A stretch of 64,000 bases of DNA from Tenacibaculum sp. 190524A02b (GTDB lineage Bacteria; Bacteroidota; Bacteroidia; Flavobacteriales; Flavobacteriaceae): positions 3,662,001 through 3,726,000 of the forward strand of contig NZ_OZ038525.1 of assembly GCF_964036645.1 (NCBI RefSeq), written 5' to 3'. Below the pieces are notes generated by a model. It ran no database searches. It had not been told where the DNA came from and saw only the letters and a list, made by a program, of their open reading frames with translations. This document shows positions 18,481 to 26,350 of the stretch, piece by piece. Every line of letters starts with the position of its first letter. Positions within the stretch are counted from its first letter, which is position 1. The translations under genes and the position numbers were made by a program.

Positions 18481-18620
18481 GCTAATCCCCTACATGCGGT
18501 AAGGTGAGATGCTTAAAACAATATACTTGTTTTAGCGCTATGTCTAGTTTCAAATAAGAAACCATTTTTTAAATTATTATTTAGTTGCTTTAAAGCAGGT
18601 GATGCTTTGGCGACCCCATT
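18481..18620 (+). other. Candidate structured RNA element between nrdB and nrdA
   Basis: The 183-base intergenic region holds GC-richer islands (around 18486-18513 and 18595-18617) and three possible hairpins. These are 18511-18536 (about 10 bp with one bulge), 18547-18562 (GTTTC/GAAAC) and 18592-18608 (AAAGCA-GGTGA-TGCTTT). The last overlaps a palindrome TGCTTTAAAGCA at 18586-18597, so AAAGCA has two possible partners. GGTGAGATGCTT (18503-18514) is echoed by GGTGATGCTT (18598-18607). No known riboswitch consensus was recognised. Confidence 0.35.
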
Positions 18621-18644
18621 AAACTCAAAAAATATCAAAAATAT

Positions 18645-21032
18645 ATGTATGTAGTAAAAAGAGACGGCAGAAAAGAGCCAGTGATGTTCGACAAAATCAC
18701 GGAACGTGTTAGAAAAATGTGCTATGGTTTAAACAGTATTGTAGACCCTGTAAAGGTTGCAATGCGTGTTATTGAAGGATTGTATGACGGAGTAACAACT
18801 TCTGAACTTGATAATTTGGCAGCAGAAATTGCAGCAACATTAACTACAGCACATCCTGACTATGCTAAGTTAGCAGCAAGAATTGCAGTGTCAAATTTAC
18901 ATAAGAATACCAAAAAATCATTTTCAGAAACAATGACGGATTTATATAACTATGTAAATCCAAGAACAGGTAAAAAAGCACCGTTGTTAGCTGATGATGT
19001 TTATCAAATTATTATGGATAATTCGGAGAAGTTAGATTCTACAATTATTTATAGCCGTGATTTCAACTATGATTATTTTGGGTTTAAAACTTTAGAACGT
19101 TCTTATTTATTAAAGCTTAATGGGCAAATTGTCGAACGCCCTCAACAAATGCTAATGCGTGTTTCTATCGGTATACATAAAGAGGATATTGATGAAGCTA
19201 TTGCTACATATGAATTAATGAGTAAAAAATATTTTACTCATGCTACACCAACATTATTTAATTCCGGTACGCCTAAACCACAAATGTCTTCTTGTTTTTT
19301 ACTACAAATGAAAGAGGATAGTATTGATGGAATTTATGATACGTTAAAACAAACAGCTAAAATTTCGCAATCTGCAGGAGGAATAGGGTTGTCTATTCAT
19401 AATATCCGTGCTACAGGATCCTACATCAGTGGTACTAATGGAACTTCTAATGGTATTGTTCCAATGCTACGCGTATTTAATGATACTGCACGTTATGTAG
19501 ATCAAGGAGGAGGTAAGAGAAAAGGGTCGTTTGCAATGTACTTAGAGCCTTGGCATGCGGATATATTTGACTTTTTAGATTTAAAAAAGAATCATGGTAA
19601 AGAGGAAATGCGTGCACGTGATTTGTTTTATGCAATGTGGATTTCTGATTTATTTATGAAGCGCGTTCAAGAAGATGCTGATTGGACTTTAATGTGTCCA
19701 CATGAGTGTCCTCATTTATACGATACTTACGGAGAAGAGTTTGAGCGTTTATATACAAGTTATGAAGAAGCAGGAAAAGGAAGAAGAAAGATTAAGGCAC
19801 GTGATTTATGGGAGAAAATTCTAGAGTCACAAATAGAGACTGGTACGCCTTATATGTTGTATAAAGATGCAGCTAACCGCAAATCTAACCAGAAAAACTT
19901 GGGAACAATTCGTTCATCTAACTTGTGTACTGAGATTATGGAGTATACGGCTGAAGATGAGGTAGCTGTATGTAACTTAGCTTCAATAGCGATTCCTATG
20001 TTTGTAGCACAAGATGAAAACGGAGATAAGTTTTTTGATCATCAAAAATTATTTGAAGTTACTAAAAAAGTTATTAGAAACTTAGATACGGTAATTGATA
20101 GAAATTATTATCCTGTAATTGAAGCAGAAAATTCAAATATACGCCATCGCCCTGTTGGTCTAGGTATTCAAGGTTTAGCGGATGCATTTATTATGTTAAG
20201 ATTGCCTTTTACTGGTGATGAAGCAAAGAAGTTGAATCAGGAAATATTTGAAACTTTATATTTTGCATCAGTAACTTCATCTATGGAAATGGCTAAAGTA
20301 AAAGGAGCGTATTCTACTTTTAAAGGTTCGCCAATGTCACAGGGTGAATTTCAACACAACATGTGGGGAGTTAAAGATGATGAGTTAAGTGGAAGATGGG
20401 ATTGGAAATCATTACGTGAAGAAGTTGTGGAGCATGGTGTTCGTAATTCTTTATTGGTGGCACCAATGCCAACGGCATCAACATCGCAAATATTAGGAAA
20501 TAATGAGGCTTTTGAACCTTATACTTCTAATATATATACAAGAAGAGTACTTTCTGGAGAGTTTATTGTAGTGAACAAACATTTATTAGAGGATTTAGTT
20601 GAATTAGGACTTTGGGATAATAATATGAAAGAAGATATTATGCGTGCCAACGGATCTATTCAGCATATTGAAAGTATTCCACAAGATTTAAAAGATTTAT
20701 ACAAAACAGTGTGGGAAATGAGTATGAAAGATGTTATAGATATGGCTCGTCATAGAGGGTATTTTATAGATCAATCTCAGTCGTTAAACCTATTTATGAA
20801 AGATCCTGATTTTGGTAAATTAACATCAATGCATTTCTATGCTTGGAAATCAGGATTAAAAACAGGTATGTATTACTTACGTACAAAGTCTGCTGTTAAT
20901 GCTAAGCAGTTTACGTTGAATGTAGAGGAAAAAAAGAAAGAAGATGAGGCAATGAGTGCTGAAGAGTTTAAAGCCATGGTAGAAGCGTCTAAAAATGCTG
21001 GTCCAGACGATTGCTTAATGTGTGGTTCATAG
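18645..21032 (+). CDS. nrdA: Class Ia ribonucleotide reductase, alpha (R1) subunit
   Basis: 795 residues. The catalytic subunit reduces ribonucleoside diphosphates to deoxy forms. An N-terminal ATP-cone ([21 protein letters not shown]...) gives overall allosteric control by ATP/dATP. Active-site cysteines are C217 (SSCFLL), the thiyl-radical Cys near 428 (NLCTEIMEY), and the C-terminal redox pair C790/C793 (DDCLMCGS) that thioredoxin re-reduces. [20 protein letters not shown] forms part of the substrate-phosphate loop and radical path. The protein is close to eukaryotic R1 in style, matching its NrdB. Co-transcription with nrdB is likely, with a possible RNA element between them. Confidence 0.96.
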   Translation: MYVVKRDGRKEPVMFDKITERVRKMCYGLNSIVDPVKVAMRVIEGLYDGVTTSELDNLAAEIAATLTTAHPDYAKLAARIAVSNLHKNTKKSFSETMTDLYNYVNPRTGKKAPLLADDVYQIIMDNSEKLDSTIIYSRDFNYDYFGFKTLERSYLLKLNGQIVERPQQMLMRVSIGIHKEDIDEAIATYELMSKKYFTHATPTLFNSGTPKPQMSSCFLLQMKEDSIDGIYDTLKQTAKISQSAGGIGLSIHNIRATGSYISGTNGTSNGIVPMLRVFNDTARYVDQGGGKRKGSFAMYLEPWHADIFDFLDLKKNHGKEEMRARDLFYAMWISDLFMKRVQEDADWTLMCPHECPHLYDTYGEEFERLYTSYEEAGKGRRKIKARDLWEKILESQIETGTPYMLYKDAANRKSNQKNLGTIRSSNLCTEIMEYTAEDEVAVCNLASIAIPMFVAQDENGDKFFDHQKLFEVTKKVIRNLDTVIDRNYYPVIEAENSNIRHRPVGLGIQGLADAFIMLRLPFTGDEAKKLNQEIFETLYFASVTSSMEMAKVKGAYSTFKGSPMSQGEFQHNMWGVKDDELSGRWDWKSLREEVVEHGVRNSLLVAPMPTASTSQILGNNEAFEPYTSNIYTRRVLSGEFIVVNKHLLEDLVELGLWDNNMKEDIMRANGSIQHIESIPQDLKDLYKTVWEMSMKDVIDMARHRGYFIDQSQSLNLFMKDPDFGKLTSMHFYAWKSGLKTGMYYLRTKSAVNAKQFTLNVEEKKKEDEAMSAEEFKAMVEASKNAGPDDCLMCGS

Positions 21033-21071
21033 AAATTATAGTTTTAATTTAAAATCAAAACATACATATAT

Positions 21072-21105
21072 AAAAGAGGGGTTTTTATAAGCCTCTCTTT
21101 TTTGA
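21072..21105 (+). terminator. Intrinsic terminator after nrdA
   Basis: 10-bp stem AAAAGAGGGG / CCTCTCTTTT (one G-U pair) followed by T-run, 39 bases after the nrdA stop. It sits between convergent genes and may also act on the minus-strand operon ending at 21125. Confidence 0.85.
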
Positions 21106-21124
21106 TTTTAAGGAAAAATTATTA

Positions 21125-21451
21125 CTATTTGAATAAATAACGCATTACTAATATAAAGATGCCTACTACGGTAGCTAAAGATGAGGTTATAATAGCTACT
21201 AAAACAGTATCACTTAAGCTAAAATTTGTAATTTTAGAAAATCCAGAAGCAATAATTATAAGCAGAATAATACTGGTAAATCCACATAAAAAAATAAAAG
21301 TTCTTGAAGCGTATTTTTTTCTTTCGTACCTGTCTTGAACTCTATCATATACCTCCTGTTCAGTTAAAACGGTGTCTTTATCTATTTTTTTAGTGTTAAA
21401 GGGGAGGTTTTTAGATCCTTTTATTAACTCATCTAATTTATTGTTATGCAC
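21125..21451 (-). CDS. Two-helix membrane protein overlapping a Panacea-domain gene (candidate toxin/effector)
   Basis: 108 residues, not a recognised family. A hydrophilic N-terminal half (1-48, with a DTVLTEQEVYDRVQDRYERKK helical stretch) precedes two hydrophobic segments at about 51-70 (TFIFLCGFTSIILLIIIASG) and 82-106 (TVLVAIITSSLATVVGIFIL). No signal peptide. The start codon overlaps the last 8 bases of the upstream Panacea-domain gene, so the two are translated together. Small membrane proteins are among the toxins known to be paired with Panacea antitoxins. The 2TM-plus-soluble-domain layout also recalls 2TM effectors of defence systems. Both roles are inference. Confidence 0.72.
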   Translation of the reverse strand: MHNNKLDELIKGSKNLPFNTKKIDKDTVLTEQEVYDRVQDRYERKKYASRTFIFLCGFTSIILLIIIASGFSKITNFSLSDTVLVAIITSSLATVVGIFILVMRYLFK

Positions 21452-21941
21452 TTTTTAGCTCTTTGTCTAGGTTAATCACAAACTTATCGTAGTATCTTTT
21501 AATAAGTTCATTGTCTATAACTCTATTTTGACCAGGTCTATAGGTTAAACTCCATGGAGTTCCAGGCATGTGAGTTAAGTCTACTAAATCGGTAGCAGAA
21601 ATATTTTTGTATAACTGCCAAGTTAGTAAAACTACCTTCTTATCGTCTTCATTCTTTAATTTTGGTTCAGATAGTTGTTCCCAATCATTGTCAAGCATCA
21701 CAGAGTTACTAGTAATAGGACTAGATTTAAAGTGTTTAAATTCGTGATATACACTTGGAATTACAGGGCCAAATTTCCAAGCTTCAATAGAATCGTTTTT
21801 AAAAATAGGACGCTCTAAAATAGACAAGGATAGTCCTTGGGCAACATACATTAATTTAACTAACTTCATATTAGTTAATTCATAATCTGAATGCTTTGCA
21901 AGCTTTATAAATTCGTTCGCTACAGAACTAGTGGTCCCCAT
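21444..21941 (-). CDS. Panacea-domain (DUF4065/SocA-like) protein, candidate antitoxin
   Basis: 165 residues from the ATG at 21941 (MGTTSSVANEFIKLAK), preceded by AAAAGGT. The frame continues to a TTG 33 bases upstream, but the ATG has the better ribosome-binding context and family-like N terminus. The Panacea core is clear: MKLVKLMYVAQGLSLSI, then IEAWKFGPVIPSVYHEFKHF, then a C-terminal helix set with SATDLVDLTHMPGTPWSLTY. Panacea proteins include phage-like GepA, the SocA adaptor and PanA antitoxins that neutralise many unrelated toxins. The gene overlaps the two-helix membrane protein downstream by 8 bases, the expected layout of a two-gene toxin-antitoxin unit. Confidence 0.85.
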   Translation of the reverse strand: MGTTSSVANEFIKLAKHSDYELTNMKLVKLMYVAQGLSLSILERPIFKNDSIEAWKFGPVIPSVYHEFKHFKSSPITSNSVMLDNDWEQLSEPKLKNEDDKKVVLLTWQLYKNISATDLVDLTHMPGTPWSLTYRPGQNRVIDNELIKRYYDKFVINLDKELKSA

Positions 21942-22001
21942 ACCTTTTAAAATTTGTAATAAAATTAAGCACAATTTTTTTGATTGTCAAGAAAATTTCG
22001 A

Positions 22002-22009
22002 CAAAAATA
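22002..22009 (-). promoter_or_regulatory. Candidate -7 box of the Panacea operon
   Basis: Minus-strand TATTTTTG (TAnnTTTG), about 60 bases before the ATG at 21941. Confidence 0.4.
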
Positions 22010-22140
22010 GCTATTAATTCGTTAAATTAAGTAGTTAGTTTACAAATTTTTATGTTAAAAAAGTTCTTGTTGTGTCTTTTTGTTTAAAAAACAATGAAAT
22101 AAATTAGGTAAACTAAAGATCACGAAATAAAAAGAATGAA

Positions 22141-22148
22141 TAACTTTG
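22141..22148 (+). promoter_or_regulatory. Candidate -7 box of dgt
   Basis: TAACTTTG matches TAnnTTTG exactly, 23 bases before the dgt ATG at 22172. Confidence 0.5.
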
Positions 22149-22171
22149 TTTATACTTAAATTAAGTTATTA

Positions 22172-23509
22172 ATGAATTGGGAACAGCTACTATCATTAAA
22201 AAGATATGGAGACAAACAGAAAAGAGAACGTGCCAATCAAGATGAAACAAGGTTAGGTTTTGAAGTTGATTTTGATAGGATTATATTTTCATCTGCATTT
22301 AGAAGTTTGCAAGATAAAACACAGGTAATTCCTCTATCTAAAACTGACTTTGTTCATACTCGATTAACACATAGTTTAGAGGTTTCAGTTGTTGGGCGTA
22401 CTTTAGGAAGAAGAGTGGGGCAAGAGATTTTAAAACGGTATCCTAATTTGGTTAGTTTAGGGTATACGTTTAATGATTTCGGAGCTATTGTTGCGGCAGC
22501 TTCAGTAATGCATGATATTGGAAATCCTCCTTTTGGTCATTCAGGAGAAAAAGCAATAGGTGAGTATTTTAAAACTGGAAAAGGATTAAAATATAAAAGT
22601 CAATTAACAGAATTAGAATATCAAGATTTAATTGATTTTGAAGGAAATGCTAATGGTCTAAAAATCTTAACAGAAAATAGAGAAGGAATTCCAGGAGGTT
22701 TAAGGCTTTCTTATGCTACGTTAGGAGCTTTTATTAAGTACCCTAAGGAAAGTTTGCCTAAAAAACCAACGCAACACATAGTTGATAAAAAATATGGTTT
22801 TTTCCAATCTGAAAAACACGCTTTTTTAGATTTGGTAGAAGATTTAGGTTTGTTAAAAAAGGAAAGTATTGGTACGGCTTACTACAGACATCCATTGGCG
22901 TATTTAGTAGAAGCAGCTGATGATATATGTTATACAATAATTGATTTTGAAGATGGAATTAACTTAGGTTTAATTGATGAAGATTATGCGTTAGAGTATA
23001 TGATTAAGTTGGTAAAAGATACTATTGATAGTAAAAAATACCATTCACTTCAACATAAAAAAGATCGAGTAAGTTATTTAAGAGCTTTAGCAATTGGTGT
23101 CTTAATAAATGAAGCTGTAAAAGTGTTTTTAGAAAATGAAAAAGCAATACTTAATGGAACTTTTGACAAAGGGTTATTAGATAAATGTAGATATGAAGCG
23201 CAAATAAATGACATTATTAAAATAAGCGTAGAGAAAATATATAATAGTAAGGAAGTAATAGAAAAAGAAGTAGCAGGCTATAAAATTATTGCTGATTTAC
23301 TAGATGTGTTTGTAACAGCATTAAATAATAAATATGATGGAACTATGTCAAACTTTGATAAGCTAGTATTAAAACTGTTGCCAGCAGAATATCAGTTAGA
23401 AAAGGATAGCTTGTATGATCGTATTATGCAGATATGTAGTTACGTGTCAGGTTTGTCAGATGGCTTTGCTATTAGATTACATAAAAAAATAGCAGGAAAC
23501 ATCATTTAA
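22172..23509 (+). CDS. dgt: Deoxyguanosine triphosphate triphosphohydrolase
   Basis: 445 residues. An HD-domain enzyme that hydrolyses dGTP (or other dNTPs) to deoxynucleoside and triphosphate, affecting dNTP pools; some dGTPases restrict phage. HD-domain metal residues are H67 (HTRLTHSLEVSVVG), H114/D115 (SVMHDIGNPPFGHSGE) and the EAADDICYTIIDFEDG helix. The N-terminal FEVDFDRIIFSSAFRSLQDKTQV is typical of bacterial Dgt. Its neighbours are the nrdAB genes, so synthesis and breakdown of dNTPs are encoded side by side. The last 4 bases overlap the convergent DUF3109 gene, and a hairpin spans both stop codons. Confidence 0.95.
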   Translation: MNWEQLLSLKRYGDKQKRERANQDETRLGFEVDFDRIIFSSAFRSLQDKTQVIPLSKTDFVHTRLTHSLEVSVVGRTLGRRVGQEILKRYPNLVSLGYTFNDFGAIVAAASVMHDIGNPPFGHSGEKAIGEYFKTGKGLKYKSQLTELEYQDLIDFEGNANGLKILTENREGIPGGLRLSYATLGAFIKYPKESLPKKPTQHIVDKKYGFFQSEKHAFLDLVEDLGLLKKESIGTAYYRHPLAYLVEAADDICYTIIDFEDGINLGLIDEDYALEYMIKLVKDTIDSKKYHSLQHKKDRVSYLRALAIGVLINEAVKVFLENEKAILNGTFDKGLLDKCRYEAQINDIIKISVEKIYNSKEVIEKEVAGYKIIADLLDVFVTALNNKYDGTMSNFDKLVLKLLPAEYQLEKDSLYDRIMQICSYVSGLSDGFAIRLHKKIAGNII

Positions 23510-23531
23510 GATGTCTCTCCTGCTATTTTTT
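23488..23531. terminator. Bidirectional terminator spanning the overlapping stop codons of dgt and the DUF3109 gene
   Basis: AATAGCAGGA (from 23488) pairs with TCCTGCTATT (to 23527). An inner ACATC/GATGT stem encloses the stop codons of both genes in the loop. T-runs flank it on each strand (TTTTTT after 23525 on plus; the A-run at 23483-23489 on minus). Confidence 0.8.
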
Positions 23532-24072
23532 CTAATTCATCATACCAGTTTTGACCAAACTTTCTGATCAGTGCTTCTTTTAAAAACTTGTATATAGGTA
23601 CTTGCAATTCTTTACCTAAAGAACAGGCGTCGTCACAGATGTCCCACTTATGATAGTTTACTGCAGCAAATTCACTATAGTCTCTTACTCTTACAGGATA
23701 TAAATGACATGAAATAGGTTTTTTCCAGTCAATAATACCTTTATTATATGCTTCTTCAATAGCGCATAAAGCAGTGCCTTTGTCATCAAAAATAACATAA
23801 GCACATTCAGCATGGTTAATCAAAGGAGTTTCTAGTTCATTAAAATCACTAGTAATCCATGTACCATTTTTCTCAATTTCTTCTATACCTTCTTTACGTA
23901 AAAAAGGTTTTACTTTAGGGTAAATTTCTTCAAGTATTTTTGTTTCTTCTTTATTTAAAGGAGCGCCAGCCTCACCATCAACGCAGCAAGTACCTTTACA
24001 AGCAGATAGATTACACACAAAATCTTTTTGTATTAAATCTTCAGAAACAATAGTTTTTCCTAGTTGAAACAT
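23506..24072 (-). CDS. DUF3109 family cysteine-cluster protein
   Basis: 188 residues, a conserved Bacteroidota protein of unknown function. Cysteines are spaced like the YkgJ/Zn- or Fe-binding cluster families: CNLSACKGTCC near residues 20-32, then HAECAYV, ALCAIEEAY, PISCHLYPVRV and WDICDDACSLG. A bound metal or iron-sulfur cluster is therefore likely. No signal peptide or membrane segment. It converges on dgt with a 4-base stop overlap. Function cannot be assigned from sequence. Confidence 0.88.
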   Translation of the reverse strand: MFQLGKTIVSEDLIQKDFVCNLSACKGTCCVDGEAGAPLNKEETKILEEIYPKVKPFLRKEGIEEIEKNGTWITSDFNELETPLINHAECAYVIFDDKGTALCAIEEAYNKGIIDWKKPISCHLYPVRVRDYSEFAAVNYHKWDICDDACSLGKELQVPIYKFLKEALIRKFGQNWYDELEKIAGETS

Positions 24073-24134
24073 GAATAATGAAAATTAGGATGCTATATAA
24101 TATAATATTAAAGTACTATATTGCTAATGCATAT

Positions 24135-24142
24135 TATCTTTG
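24135..24142 (+). promoter_or_regulatory. Candidate -7 box of the marC operon
   Basis: TATCTTTG matches TAnnTTTG, 58 bases before the marC ATG at 24201. Confidence 0.5.
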
Positions 24143-24200
24143 CAAAAATACTAGTTTAAAAGTTTTCTAGTCAAATTTCACGAATGAAAAACAGTATATC

Positions 24201-24782
24201 ATGAATTTTAATTTAAAAGAAATTTTCACCGTTTTTATGGTTTTGTTTGCAGTAATTGATATCATTGGTAATATTCCAATAATTATTGATTTAAGAAAAA
24301 AAGTTGGACATATTCAATCAGAAAAAGCTTCCGTCATAGCAGGAGTCATCATGGTAGTTTTTTTATTTGCAGGACAAAGACTTTTAGGTTTTATTGGTAT
24401 CGATGTTAATTCATTTGCAGTAGCAGGAGCATTTATTTTGTTCTTTATTGCTTTAGAAATGATTTTAGGAATTACCTTATATAAAGAAGAAGAGGACGAG
24501 GCGTTAAATGCATCAGTTTTCCCTATTGCATTTCCACTAATTGCTGGTCCAGGTAGTTTAACAACATTATTATCATTAAGAGCAGAATATGCATGGGAAA
24601 ATATACTAGTAGCTATTTTTTTAAATGTAGTTTTAATATACGTAGTCTTAAAAACTTCTTCTAAAATTGAGAAATTTATAGGACCTAATGGGATTAAGAT
24701 AATACAAAAAATATTCGGAGTAGTATTGTTAGCAATTGCAGTAAAACTATTTGCTGCAAACATAAAAATGTTAATGGCATAA
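24201..24782 (+). CDS. MarC family integral membrane protein
   Basis: 193 residues with about six hydrophobic helices. The MarC (UPF0056) signature is visible in VLFAVIDIIGNIPIIIDLRKK, then AFPLIAGPGSLTTLLSL, the conserved PLxAGPGxxT segment, and GLVLLAIAVK-like helix near the C terminus (FGVVLLAIAVKLFAANI). The physiological role of MarC proteins is unsettled; it is an inner-membrane protein not proven to transport antibiotics. It is the first gene of a likely operon: the flavoprotein ATG follows its stop codon with no gap. Confidence 0.93.
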   Translation: MNFNLKEIFTVFMVLFAVIDIIGNIPIIIDLRKKVGHIQSEKASVIAGVIMVVFLFAGQRLLGFIGIDVNSFAVAGAFILFFIALEMILGITLYKEEEDEALNASVFPIAFPLIAGPGSLTTLLSLRAEYAWENILVAIFLNVVLIYVVLKTSSKIEKFIGPNGIKIIQKIFGVVLLAIAVKLFAANIKMLMA

Positions 24783-25400
24783 ATGATTTTTGATACTTTA
24801 ATAATTGGAGGTGGTGTTGCTGGTATGCAATGCGCCTTAGTTTTAGGATCTGCAAACAATAAAGAGTTTGTAAAAAACAAGAAAATAGGCATATTGATGC
24901 ATCAAAGAGCTTCTCACTTACAAGATGCTTTATTTAATAATGTTTTAGGAATGCCTCCTGGAACTTTAGGTAGGGATATTTTAAAAGAGGGTAAAGAACA
25001 ACTATCAAATCAGTATCCAAGTGTAATTCAAATAGAAAAAGAAAAAGTTCAAGCAGTTTTAGATGATGAAAAAGGTTATAAAATTATAACCAATAAAAAT
25101 GAATATTATAGTAAAATAGTTGTAGTAGCTTTGAATTACTCAAAACCTTTTGATATTGTTGGGTTGGAGCAATATGCAGAAAGACACTCTAGAGCTAATG
25201 CGATGAAAGATAGGATTCAACTTCGTAATTTTAATCATTTAATAAAAGAAGGATTATATGTTTGTGGTACTATTGCAGGGTGGAGAAGTCAGTTTTCTAT
25301 AGCTGCAGGAAGTGGAGCTAGTGTAGCAACTGATATCTTAACATTTTGGAATGATAACATTCCAACTAAGGTGCATGATAAAATTAAAGTCGAAAAATAA
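24783..25400 (+). CDS. Small FAD/NAD(P)-binding oxidoreductase (thioredoxin reductase-like)
   Basis: 205 residues. The N terminus has a dinucleotide-binding motif IIGGGVAGMQCALVLGSA (GxGxxG at about 9-14). The C-terminal part has LYVCGTIAGWRSQFSIAAGSGASVATDIL, the second FAD-contact motif of the thioredoxin-reductase-like fold. It lacks room for a full second nucleotide domain and has no CxxC, so it is smaller than TrxB (about 310) and belongs with short single-domain flavoproteins of unknown substrate. It starts directly after the marC stop and ends 12 bases before glsA. Confidence 0.82.
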   Translation: MIFDTLIIGGGVAGMQCALVLGSANNKEFVKNKKIGILMHQRASHLQDALFNNVLGMPPGTLGRDILKEGKEQLSNQYPSVIQIEKEKVQAVLDDEKGYKIITNKNEYYSKIVVVALNYSKPFDIVGLEQYAERHSRANAMKDRIQLRNFNHLIKEGLYVCGTIAGWRSQFSIAAGSGASVATDILTFWNDNIPTKVHDKIKVEK

Positions 25401-25412
25401 TTTAAAGTAAAA

Positions 25413-26327
25413 GTGAGTTTTGACCATATAATCACTGGTATTTATCATCAGATACAAGATATAAATGATACAGGAGAAGTAGCTTCATATATACCAGAAT
25501 TGAAAAAAGTAAGTCCAGAAAATTTTGGTGTTTCTTTTATTACAACTGATAATATTGATTATGGTATAGGAGAATATAATGTTAAGTTTTCAATACAGAG
25601 TATTTCTAAGGTATTAACATTGAGTTTGGCGTATAGTATTATTGGAGAAAAAATATGGGAAAGACTTGGTGTAGAGCCATCAGGCAATAGTTACAATTCT
25701 TTAGTACAATTAGAAACTGATAATGGAATACCAAGAAACCCTTTTATAAATGCTGGAGCTATAGTTATAGTGGATATACTTTTAAGTAAGCTGAAAAGTC
25801 CAAAAGAAGATTTTTTACTATTTGTGAGAAGTTTATCAGGGTCAAGTGATATTAACTATTCAGAAAAAATAGCAATATCTGAAAAGTCAGTAGGTTATAG
25901 AAATATAGCTTTATGTAATTTTATTAAGTCTTTTGGGAATATAGATAATAACCCAAATGATGTGTTGGATTTTTATTTTGAAATATGTTCTTTAGAAATG
26001 TCTGCAAAAGAACTATCTCAAACATTTTTGTTTTTGGCAAATAAAGGAGTAAATCATAATACAGGAAAAAGTGTTTTAACACCAAGTCAAACTAAAAGAG
26101 TAAATGCATTAATGCAAACATGTGGTTTTTATGACGAATCTGGAGAGTTTGCTTTCAAAGTAGGTTTACCAGGTAAAAGTGGCGTTGGAGGAGGTATTGT
26201 TGCAGTGCACCCAAATCAATATGTTATTACCGTTTGGAGCCCTAAATTAAATAAAAAAGGAAATTCCTTTAAAGGAATGCGTTTTTTAGAAGAGTTTACA
26301 ACTCAATCTAAACTATCTATCTTTTAA
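25413..26327 (+). CDS. glsA: Glutaminase A
   Basis: 304 residues, typical for bacterial glutaminase of the beta-lactamase-like fold; hydrolyses glutamine to glutamate and ammonia. The catalytic SxxK is in FSIQSISKVLTLSLAY (first Ser of SISK near 67). Other family signatures are NPFINAGAIVIVD, a conserved Tyr in KSVGYRNIALCNFIKSFGN, and GLPGKSGVGGGIVAVHP. The start is GTG (MSFDHIITGIYHQIQD), 12 bases after the preceding stop and giving a family-like N terminus. It sits with an asparaginase-family gene, suggesting a nitrogen-release function for the operon. Confidence 0.95.
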   Translation: MSFDHIITGIYHQIQDINDTGEVASYIPELKKVSPENFGVSFITTDNIDYGIGEYNVKFSIQSISKVLTLSLAYSIIGEKIWERLGVEPSGNSYNSLVQLETDNGIPRNPFINAGAIVIVDILLSKLKSPKEDFLLFVRSLSGSSDINYSEKIAISEKSVGYRNIALCNFIKSFGNIDNNPNDVLDFYFEICSLEMSAKELSQTFLFLANKGVNHNTGKSVLTPSQTKRVNALMQTCGFYDESGEFAFKVGLPGKSGVGGGIVAVHPNQYVITVWSPKLNKKGNSFKGMRFLEEFTTQSKLSIF

Positions 26328-26350
26328 ATAATGAATTTATACTAATCAAA

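Noticed and set aside
18462..18644. tRNA gene between nrdB and nrdA
   Set aside because: A GTTTC/GAAAC hairpin looked like a T-arm, but the loop has six bases without TTCRA, and no acceptor or anticodon stem fits.
24314..24892. Minus-strand 192-residue gene opposite marC
   Set aside because: Antisense shadow of marC and the next gene. Its composition (many I, N, P, S, K) is that of reverse-read membrane-protein codons, and marC is a clear family member.
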